Assembly (NCBI RefSeq): GCF_964275005.1
Contig: NC_092703.1
Location: 1,663,001 to 1,727,000 of the forward strand
Length of the DNA stretch: 64,000 nt
Reading direction: 5' to 3'
From: Diadema setosum
Taxonomy: Eukaryota; Echinodermata; Echinoidea; Diadematoida; Diadematidae
The translations under genes were made by a program, and so were the position numbers. Shown piece after piece: positions 48,651 through 59,339 of the stretch (within the stretch, counting starts at the first letter, position 1; each line of letters opens with the position of its first letter). The notes under the pieces are model-generated. The model was not told the origin of the DNA. It made no database searches and saw nothing but the letters and a program-made list of their open reading frames with translations.

Positions 48651-50187
48651 TACTGGGAAAAATTACGATACCAAATCTCCCATCCTGCATACTCGCCCCT
48701 CCCCCCGAGAATGCTTGGGAATTCATGGTTATCAATACAATGCTATATAGTTTGCATTCTCAGGCCCTGAAACGCAGCCCTGCAAGGGATAGGCACGAAA
48801 TCACTTTTACTTTTGTAATGTTCTAAGGCGAGGTGTTTGCATTTTATTTTGATCTATCCTCCCGAAGACTTACTAAATGTTTCTTTTATGATGGTTGATT
48901 GTTTACATGAACGTTGTTTGGAACGCACACTTATTCGGCGACATAAGAATATCATATATGTACCCCAGATACTTGTGTGAAAAAGTAAGGCAAATATCAC
49001 CCTCAAAAAAGAAAACAAGAAGTAAAAAGGAACTAGAATTGAAATGCGTACAATGCAATAACAGCCTCATTTCCCCTTCCCATCATTAAGTCGGTTAAAT
49101 TATCTAGTCTATAGTACAGATTATATTTATCCTTAGCCAAGTTCTATGTCCTTGGAGCAGACATGTAACAAATTGTTTGTTTGCAATTCGATTTTTTTTT
49201 CTATATCATCACATCTTTGTGAAAAAAAAAATAATAATTTCAGTTATCACCAACACTCTATATTCCCAGTCAACCAACAAAACGTACTACACAATGTGCA
49301 CACCACGCCCGCAACCACCGTCTCAAACAGCGTTCACGGACTATATCAACACACAATGAAATACAGTAAACAGTAAACGGGACAATTTCTCTTTTTTAAA
49401 ATAATGATTTGCCATTAGCGTACATTTACTAGAATAGCAGCACTTGACATCAATGTTGCTGGTTACCAAAATTCTGATAGAAATACCATACACAGTAAGA
49501 ACATGCTTGAATCCTGCAAAATATAAATAAGAACCTCAGTCTCGATTTGTGGACATCTAAAAACAAAAACAAAAATTCCATCTGAAAGCAATCTTCTTAA
49601 TGATTAAAAGCATTAAAAAAGAATGAGTCCTCAGTGAAAATTTTTATCATGAACTAATCTCTGTGACATACATCCAAAGACTCTGAAAATCAACAATACA
49701 AATTGCGCTGACTACATTAACTGCATTGATAAACTCATTTTTTTTAATGTGACATATACTATGTGTCCACCATCACAAACGTTACACCAGTAAGAAAAGC
49801 AAAATTTTCTCTTTAGGCAATATTTCAATATCTCTATCTTTTTCACAGTTTGTGGTTACATATCCTAGCTAATTATGACTGTACGCTGTTGCATTGAACT
49901 TTCGTCACTGTACAATTAAATTAGAATGGTGACTGCCAAATTTTTAAGATTCTGCTTTTAGTCTGATATCATTTTTGTGTTCCGCAGACCAGTGTGATAA
50001 GATATCTGTACTGAGTATTTGTCTGTCAGTGAAGAAGAAGAAAAAAAAAGAAATCACCTCTCCAAAATACGTGGGTAATGCTTCCCTCTAATACTTTCCC
50101 TTATTCTAAGTACCAGAATACATTGCTGGGGCCCTGAATAGCCAACATATATTACAGTATTACCAACATCATGACAATTACGGCACA

Positions 50188-50190
<3 letters not shown>
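48650..50190. other. AT-rich stretch without recognisable genes
   Basis: Only short open frames with no domain are present. I cannot tell whether the segment left of the poly(A) run at 50191 is a retrocopy. Confidence 0.35.

Positions 50191-50241
<51 letters not shown>
50191..50241. repeat. Uninterrupted 51-base poly(A) run
   Basis: A pure A51 on the plus strand, far longer than other homopolymers in the window. It could be a retrotransposition tail or a slippage product. Confidence 0.95.
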
Positions 50242-50243
<2 letters not shown>

Positions 50244-50650
50244 GGCAAAACATACATCTTGACCAGATCATATTCTTTTCACTACTTCTTGTACTTGGTG
50301 TTTGGATTGGAACCTTTTACTTATGTCTTTCATATCTTAAACTAGAAAAAAACATGCTCTGTGCTATTTCCCTTCAGATTCACGAACTCTTCCTTTGTGA
50401 AGTTTTCTCTTTTTAAGCACTTCAACATGCAGTTTTCTTTTTCTTTTCTGACCAACATGTCATATATTTTCCTCCATCTGATGAGAAAGGCAAAGTTCAC
50501 TTCCCTTTTGTTGACTCCCCCCATAAAACCAAAAACAATAGACATTCCAATCTGACAGGATTAAAATGTTGGCGTTTGGGCTTCAAAGGAAATAAGAGGA
50601 TCAATTTCCATGAACTACTAGTATGCGGCTTGTAACTGTGAGTCTCAAAG

Positions 50651-51020
50651 GCATGGTATAGTTTTGGTTGAGATGGAGATTCAGACTTTAACTTTTTGCA
50701 AGCAAATTAAAAACAACTTATGAAATATGAAAGAGCATCAAATTCTTAGAGTAATCTGAAGTTTGTTTGATTAAAGTTGTTGGTTTTGAAATGGCCGAGA
50801 AATTTTTAAGAAAGTGACACAGAATGATAATTAAAAGTGGGTGCCACCTTTTATTAGGACCTCTTTGTTTTCGTACATCTCAGCCTTTTCCAACCAATTT
50901 TTAACAAATAAATTTGGAATTCCTCTTGGTATTGTTTACTCTTTAATATTTCATAACAGGGTTCTCATTATTTCACAAAATCTCCATCTCAGCCCCCATC
51001 TCAACCAAAAGTAGACCATC
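50651..51020. mobile_element. Inverted-repeat MITE, GGTATAG family, copy 2
   Basis: Left end GGTATAGTTTTGGTTGAGATGG pairs with right end CCCATCTCAACCAAAAGTAGACC. Arms of about 130-150 bp continue inward. It shares layout and phrases with 5920-6225. Confidence 0.75.
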
Positions 51021-51226
51021 CCTCATCCCTTTAATGCTGCAATCAAAATTGGAAGTAGATCTGTATCAAATCATATTGTAAATTCTGTTTGCCAAGTACT
51101 GTTAAGCACATTTTGATATCAGACCTTGTTTTACTTCATCACTAAGAAAAAAAAAGAACAAAAAAGATTAGAAAAGAAGCATTTAATCTGGATTAGTAGA
51201 AATTCCTATACACATGTCTTTCATGT

Positions 51227-51238
<12 letters not shown>

Positions 51239-51262
<24 letters not shown>

Positions 51263-51416
51263 AGCTGTATTCAACTTATATGATAGTCCTGAAAGCACAT
51301 TGTGATTACATTTGAGAAGTTTACATGGATGCATTCCACATGTAAGTTCAGGTTCTAACGACATCCTTCATACGGAATCTGGATGCGGACCGGATAGCCT
51401 AGCAGGGTTGTTTCTG

Positions 51417-51443
<27 letters not shown>
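51239..51443. repeat. (AT)n and (GA)n microsatellites
   Basis: (AT)n at 51239-51261 and (GA)n at about 51417-51443. The latter, read on the minus strand, forms a CT-rich pyrimidine tract before a potential exon. Confidence 0.9.
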
Positions 51444-51448
<5 letters not shown>

Positions 51449-54400
51449 AAAGAATGGTGTTACATCTGTCTTTACTTTTTGAGGAAAGTGACATGGGCAT
51501 TTTAATCTTTGGTGAAGACACAGTGACATATACGCTACAGATATATGGTTACTTGATTTCCTCTATATGTAGTGTTTCCTTAAAACGGTAGTATATTTTA
51601 TACAGTAGATCCTAATTGCAGCAATTTAACCGTGAGCACACAATGAAATATAAAATGTAGGAAACTTTCATGATCCAAATATCCAATTCTGTCCATTAAG
51701 CTTTTTATTCCATTCAGAAGAATTTCAAGGTAGTGCTTGCCTGATACTGCAACTGGATACATTCAACACTTTCGTGCATATGATAACCCGGTGACCTTTC
51801 ACATCAATACCCTCATACCTAATCAAAGTCAAATTGCTTAGAGGTTATGGTAACTTTGCCATCCAAAGGTAAAAACAATACCATGGTAGCAATGCTCTAC
51901 AGTCAATAGAAATCAGGGTTTCCATGTAATTTACAATCAGCAGCAAAATCACAACAGAAACTAAAATGCTACAAGGCCCAGGTAATCATCTCTTCTGTAT
52001 AAAACCAAATTTGAAGATGATCTGCTGAGTACATGTTAAGTTATTGCAAGATGAGAATCTATAGGACAGATGTGCCACGGTGTGAATGGATGACTGCAAC
52101 AACATAAAGACTCCTGCAATCATCTTTGACAGAGGCTCAAAAAAAAAAAAATCAGCTAATTCATGTGAATCTTGGCTGTTGGAGTGATTGACTACATGCA
52201 TATGCAGTACTGCATTCATTTAGCAAATCATGCATTAATTTTCTGCCCAATGAACGATCGACAGTCAAAAATTTGGTCAAGATGTCAAAGGCTTGACAAA
52301 ATATTCCAACCTATTTGGGGTTTACATTTTACATGCATTATTGCGTACCTCCCGTATTTCCTTTCGAAATAGGGTACAGGATGCAAAGATTAGAAGTTGG
52401 TAGTCAGGACATCTGTCTCTTTTTTTTTTTTTGTCTTGTCCGTAGTTGGCTGTGGTTTGCAGGGTCCATTTTGTCCACTTTGTGCTAATTCTGGTCGAAA
52501 ATATAATTAACAAAAACTTAAATAATTTATCATTTTATGAGGTGAAACAGGATACTTATACTGCAACAAAAAACAAACACATTCATCATGAATTAGAATT
52601 AATCATCACGATCTCATGAATCCCTTAGTATGAGATTTTGGATCTTCAGGTCACTGTCAACATTAATTTGTATTACATGTAATACATTAATCTTGTCATT
52701 GTTATTATCATCTTTGATGCTCTAAAGCCATATCTTACTGAAAATGAATTATATAGGATGGAAGTCATCTTGACACCTATAATTCCTGTACACAAATATT
52801 TGATTTTATCATGCTCTCATTTGTATGTGGATTAGGATATGATTTCCTTGCATAAATCGGTTTGTATTCATGAGATAATATTCCTAATTTCAAATCGTTG
52901 ACACTTACTTGTGAGCTCATCGCAGTCAAGACATCTTTCTATCTCCCCCTCACTCTAGTGGATGTGATCTCAAACTCAGCATGTCCATTTGTTGCTGACA
53001 CCTTGATAAAAATAAAGAACAATACATCACAGCATATTACCCTTGCATCATAATAATAATAATATAACATAATAATAATGGAAAGTAAATTGATTTGAGA
53101 CTACAGACGTATTTTAATCTGTGCACACATTAAACACTTGTGCCACGGCCATTTCCATTTGACATGGTTGAGAAATATTTCATTACATATAATATCTTAC
53201 TTGATTACATTTATGTTTGATTTTTATATCATCTCCTCTTCAGTGGATAGAATACCATTCTTTCATATGATCCTCTACAATAGAACATGCAATGAATTTA
53301 CAAAAAAAAAAACCAAGAATACACATTTGATCATAGATTTGCTCCCCTTTGTATATAAATGGAGATATAAAATTCTTCTCCTCTCTTTGTTTGCAAAGTA
53401 CTTGTACATTGTATTGTAATGCAACTGTCAAAGTGAAAACATGCTTGTTTCAACTTATTCAAATGGAATAGGAATACTTAATACTCAATGTATTTAGATT
53501 TGTCATTATTTTCAACTGAGCACTTAACTGATACATTTGATAATGAAGCACTTAGTAACTTCGTATTTAAAAGATATTTGAAATTAGACCGCTATAATGT
53601 ATTTCAGACATTTACCGTTTCTTACCTTCTGGTTGTTCTGCACTTTGTTGTAGGTAGAAAGAGCTCAGACTTTACAATTAGATTTTGGCAAGTCAGGATA
53701 TGTCTCTCTCTGGCGAAGTTTGAAGACAAGACTCAGTCTGTCCACTTGTTGGTACATCTAGCTGAAAACAGAAATCAACACGACTCAAATAATTTTTTTC
53801 CATCTTTAAAGCAGAGCATTATAAGCTAACAGTGAAAAAAAAAAATAATTTGAAATTTGATTGTTTTGAAAAGGCATCTTGGCATTGACATGATTTTCTT
53901 TATTCCCCATGCAAATCAATTATAACAATAGATATATACTGTATCTCTTTTATTGAGATGCGATTTTTTTTTTTTTTTAGCTTTTTGAAAATTTAAAAAA
54001 GAAGAAGAAAGATATTCAGGTTTCAGTGAGTCGGTATAAATGATCCATTAAAAATGTAATATTTACATTTTTTTTTTCAAATGAACCTTTATTCTATGAG
54101 ACATTAACATAAGAAGTTGGTACTTTATATGAGTAAGGACATTTCTAAAGAGTTCCTTTTTGACTATCTACCTTATTTGTAAACTAGTAGAAGAGTACAT
54201 GTAAATGATTCACAGATTAGGAGAGGTTGGCAGTCAGGACTGAACACTTTCTCTCTCTCTCTCTCTCTCTCTTTCGGGCATATTCGAATGGAAAGATCAC
54301 TTGGTTGTAGACTCACTTTTATAAAACACCTAGGCCTAAATCCTAGACTCTTTTTCTAAATCCATGTAGGTCTACAGTACCATAAAGAGTGGATAGAGTC

Positions 54401-55450
54401 AACCTTAAACCTCTGCTGTAGAGACTGCTAACGTTAGAGCTAATGTTAGGATATTCTAATGTTAGATCAAGATAGAAATGTTGGATCTAATTAACGTGAA
54501 CTTTTACTTAGATCAAAGTTAGCCTAACGTTAGATATATAATATATGCATAGATTTTAGAACCTCTAGATGTCTAAACTTAGGTCTAGCTAGGCCTTGCT
54601 AGCTGGGTCTTTACAACAAAACTGCCTAGTAGATATCTAGTAGGTTACTAGAATTAGAAACCTCTAACGTTAGGTAGAATCAGTGTCCCAGATCTTGACT
54701 AAGGTTAGATCCTATTCCTAATTCTAGACGCCAGCTATCTATACTTCAGACCCGCTAGATTTTATACAGGTCTACCTAGTATTTGATTAGACTCTATAGA
54801 TCTAGACTTCTGTATAGATTACAGTCCCTTGCCCTGGACCTGGCTCTAGCCCTACAAATACATCTAACGTTAGTTGTAGTGGCCTGTACTGTTTACGTGA
54901 CTACGTTATACAAAGTGTTCTGCTATTCCTAACTGTGCTAACGGTAAAGTTCATTGTGATCAGCGCCTAGCCCAATTGAATAATTGTTTTGGCATTAACA
55001 GGCGTAGGCTAGCCGTAGGCCTACATCTAACACTTTAGTAACAGTAACCCCTAACGTAGCCCGACCAGACGCTGTTAATACGCTACGCGAATACAGCGTC
55101 TGACCAACGAGCGGGCACCTACAAAGTGGGGAACCACAACACAACTACAAAACTTATGAAAATTCATACGTTCTTTATAAACAATGTACACGTTACCAAA
55201 CGTTACTCACCTTAAGTGCATGCTTGTATTACAGAAGGTTCGTAAGTCCATTGAGAGCCCTCGTGATAAGTCCGTGGAACCAAAAATTGATACTTTCTGG
55301 CGGATTCCCTAACACCGTCAGGGTTCATCGTTGCAGAATTCAAAATGGCGCCTTGATCTCAGCGGAAATCTTTTGCGTGCGTGCGATGCGCTGCTTGAAT
55401 GTAGGTGTAGCAGCACCATTGGAAATGGCCTGGCGTGACAGACGATGTAC
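51360..55450 (-). ncRNA. Candidate spliced transcript, probably non-coding
   Basis: A first exon near 55450 would end at a strong donor (AAG/GTGAGT, exon edge 55211). Possible internal exons are 53676-53761 (acceptor TTTTCAG), 52909-53001 (donor ACAA/GTAAGT) and one ending on the high side at 51413 (acceptor after a CT microsatellite). None of the exons gives a frame that stays open across junctions. The first ATG reads MNPDGVRESARKYQFL and stops just before the donor. The exon set is inferred from splice signals only. Confidence 0.3.
54249..54274. repeat. (CT)n microsatellite
   Basis: About thirteen CT units. Confidence 0.95.
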
Positions 55451-56020
55451 CGTTCGTGAACCGTTCACACATGCTGCATATAACCATCATTTTAGGTAAG
55501 TTATTAAATCTAAATTTCAATATTCATAGCATAGATATGAAGTCTCATTATCATTTTGTTCGTCAGATGAGTTTGAAGTGACAAAAAAATGATCTAAAGT
55601 ATCAAAATTCAATCCGATCGCATGCGATCGTTGGACCCTCTTCGTGTTTGGAGCTTCGTTGGTACAGCCCTGTCGCGCTACGTATGTACAGCGGCGACTG
55701 GGCTGTGTATAGTTACCCCTAACGATAGCTAATGTCCACAGTAAGAGAGAGTGTAACCGTCTAGATTAGACCTAACGTTAGACGAGGATTCAGTCTAACT
55801 GCATGTGATGAGGCCATAGATTAGACACCTAAATCTAGACGTAGACCTATAAATGTAGACCTCTTTTCGCACCGTGTCAAGACGTGCCTTGTGGAATAAT
55901 CGGTGTTCCACTAACAAGCACCGCCGGCACTGTCGGGTGGCGGCCCGGGGGTTGGTAGGCATGCCCACGGGATCTTTGCGAAATACAGTCACAAGACGTC
56001 GGCCTAACGTTAGATTCTAC
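54370..56020. promoter_or_regulatory. Promoter-like region with six CTAACGTTAG palindromes
   Basis: Perfect CTAACGTTAG occurs at 54428, 54524, 54664, 54864, 55772 and 56004, amid many partial TAACGTTA, TCTAGA and TAGACCTA words. The middle (55220-55480) is CpG-richer and contains CAAAATGGCGCC at 55341-55352, a YY1-type start-site motif. A 10-bp inverted repeat CAGACGCTGT/ACAGCGTCTG lies at 55066 and 55093. Promoter function is inference. Confidence 0.5.
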
Positions 56021-56654
56021 TAGCGCTTGAACCTTGATATTTACCAAGTCTCAGATCAAAGTTGTATATCTAACTGTTAGATCAAAACAGATTTTAAACT
56101 TCCCATATGCAGTGCAATAAAGAACTATGTATTTATTTACTAATTTACTTACATTCAAAGGAAATATAGTCCCTTTTTCAGTCACCACGTTTCCAGCTCA
56201 ACGACTGAAACATGCAGCTAGCTGTAGTCCCGCGAGAGACTTTATCTACGCACACGTATTCAGCATTTGCGCGCACACAAGCAGCGCGGGGCTACTGGAA
56301 AATGCTCGAAAATGCATTTTCTGAGTTCCTACATGTTCAGAGATTTTATTAAAAGTAAAAATTTCTTCAAGAAAACTAGAAATAATATTGACATATTCAA
56401 TTAAAGAAGCATTTGTAGTTTTATAAAACATTGAATTACTTTTGGAAGATCATCTAATTAGCTTGGAAAAACAAACTTTGCAGAACGTTAATTAATCTGT
56501 GAATATTATTTCGAGAAAACAACACCCAAACATTTGAGAGCTCCATATATGGCTGTACAAAATGACCTTTTAAAATGCTAAGGAAACACATTTAAATTGC
56601 AATTTCATGAAAAGGGACAACTGAAACTCAAGATCTTTCAAATATGAATTGAAT

Positions 56655-56822
56655 GCAGGCAAAAAATAAAAATCGTGATTTTTGACATGCTTCTGAATTT
56701 TGAGCTAAAAATGACATTTTTCGGCAAAAATACGCTTGACATCCGGCCGTACACTATTCCTTAGTATTTTTGCAAGACTTTCATCATGAGAACGGAGCAT
56801 TAACAAAAAATGCCGTCGAATC
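56655..56822 (-). repeat. Dispersed repeat, copy 2
   Basis: Reverse-complement copy of 47713-47885, sharing CGCTTGACATCCGGCCGTAC and CTTTCATC-adjacent TTTTGCAAGAC. Confidence 0.75.
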
Positions 56823-56829
56823 CTTATCT

Positions 56830-59270
56830 AGAGCCTTTTTTGAGGTTTGGCTGGTCTACTAGAAGTGTATTATCCGTCTTATGCATAGTGAGAACATCGA
56901 ACATATCCTTATACATATACGTTTGCTTTTCTTTTTTGTATTCAGTAGACCCTACATTTCGTGTTTGTTCCACTATTATTTTGTTCCTTAAAGTGACACT
57001 AAATGATAAATTGAAACTCAGTAAAATCAACACACTGTCAGGGATATATATCAGAAGTTTCAAAAAATAGTTAAGAAATCGGAGTACAGAGTTTACGACC
57101 GAAAAAAGAGACCAGGAATTTAAAAAAAAAAAGAAAAATCGCTTCTTTAAACATCAAGGCAACAATAGAATCAGCGGTTAGAAATTAAAATGTCACTGGC
57201 AAAAGTTAGAGGTAACTGGTTTCATTGAAAATGACGTTTGCACAGCTGAAGTGATTTTTTCCTCTATATTTCAATATTATCCTTTTAAATTGAATTTCCC
57301 TGAGTTTTAAAGCACATGTATTCCCGACATTTCTATTCCTAATATTGTTAATGGAAATATATTCTTCCCTGACATTCATTGTTACTCCTGAAAATTCAAT
57401 CGCTGTCATTTTCCAAGACATTGTCATCCCTGACACCTTGACAGTAAACTGTATCACCTGCCACTTTTTTCTCTCTCTTTTCGTCCGGTGGTTTTGCCCC
57501 TTTTTTACCTCACATTTGAAGTTTTACCTCACTTTTGAAGTACCCCTTACATTTTCAATTCCTATATATACACTTTAACTCATGCAATTTAACCCTTGAC
57601 ATTTCACCTAAAGTAGTCTGTTGATACCTTTAATTGTGACATATTCTCAGTAATTCTACCACACATCATTTTTTTTTGTTTTGGTTTCTTTGATGTTGTT
57701 GTTGTTGATTGTTTGTTTTTAACCGGAAATTCTTAGACATATATATTCTAACATTTTTACTCTCGATATTTTAATCGTGACAAATTTACAGATCATGTAT
57801 TTATGGATATCCTTCAAATTTTCGCCATTTTGGATGGTGAAGTGGATCTCTCTCTCTCTCTCTCTCCAATATGAAATATTCCAAATGGAATCGGTACCTT
57901 GGTATCCAGGCACCAGGCAATCAGGGGAAATTCCCATGCATGATTGCGACATTGCTTTCGTAATGCTTATCAAAATTCCCCTACCTAGTGTGTACGGGTT
58001 ATAACGACAGCTGAGCAGAGCCACAGTATCTATTGTATGGACACAGTCTCCCCTTGACAAAGAACGTAAATGCTATTCTATACATGATAAGGACTTCAGA
58101 GTGATTATATGGTGGCAGCATGAACAGTACGAAACATCACCGTAAATTCTGGCAAAGTAGTACATGTACGTCTTTCGAGCTTCCTGTACTACATGTATAA
58201 TACACGTGGATATCAAATTTCTGTAAAAGCTACTGTACGATGTACATTATCTATACAGACTGTTATTATACCTGTGTAGAGACAGATTCAATGGGGCATG
58301 CATGACCCATCGCACAAATACTCAGTATTATGCCCTACATTAGTATTGACCAATAATGATGATTACATTGTAGTACTTTACAGTGCAACAGTCTCGTACA
58401 TATTATATAAACTCTATAGAGTTGTCTGCAAGCCTGCAAGATCCATTTCATTTTTTTTTCTTGATTTCTGTTCAGATCTGGCATTTTAATATTCTTATTG
58501 CTCAATAGTCATTCCTCATTATATACATTTATATTATTCGGTGAATGAGAACAAGCGCAATAATCTATTTACAACGTTTATTTTGTGTCAATCGACACAC
58601 AAAGCATGCAAAGGGTTAAAAGATAGTTCTGTAACATAAAAATAATTATAATGGGTTTTAGTTTATAACTGTATGCATTATCATTTCGGTATAATAAAAG
58701 TGATTACGATTATGATAACAAGATGATCCTATTTACCGCGGGTAGCCACTCCAGTCTTACCACCGCTCTCCAGGACGGTTCCTCTATTGTATGTAACTAC
58801 CCAAACATTGCCAGGTACCTGTTTATAAACATTCGTGGTTCACGTGGGATATCGTGAACACGTCTCGTCCAAGCAAGCTTGAACGCACTTCAAGCACCAC
58901 AAAGAGAGGTCAAGCGCGCGCGTGTGTGTGCGTGCTTGTTTTTGTTTCTCTCTCCATGATCCTCTCTCTTTAGGGGGAAAGTTCGCATTCTCTTGTACGT
59001 TTGCTAATTAAGATTAATTTACTTTACTTTCACTTTTACTTTTCCGGGACGATGGTGTATACAGGTCAGAGCCTGTTTTCAATCAAGATTGTGTCCTTAG
59101 CTGCTCTCTTGTTCCTTCCAATATATCGTCGCTGAATCCACGAACCGGCACAACCGGCCAAAATCGGGTAAATTTTCGATTTTGAGATTTTTGCATATTA
59201 TGATAGTATATACCGAGTTCTACAACCTGACAAATTTTTGAACCTCAATCTCGAGTAATTACGTAATAAT
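56830..59270. other. Unassigned stretch
   Basis: No gene recognised. Overlapping frames at 57719-58060 and 57777-58004 lie on opposite strands around a (CT)n run and have no domain. A short alternating CG/TG patch lies near 58914-58935. Confidence 0.35.
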
Positions 59271-59277
59271 AACGACT

Positions 59278-59331
59278 GTGCCACTTCGTGAAAACTCCGA
59301 CCGGTCCGTCTAGATTTTCACGAAGTGGCAC
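59278..59331. repeat. 17-bp perfect inverted repeat near a putative start site
   Basis: GTGCCACTTCGTGAAAA (59278-59294) is perfectly complementary to 59315-59331, with a 20-base loop. It lies about 70-120 bases upstream of an AAAATGGCTGCGCC motif at 59403. Confidence 0.85.
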
Positions 59332-59339
59332 TATCGCGT

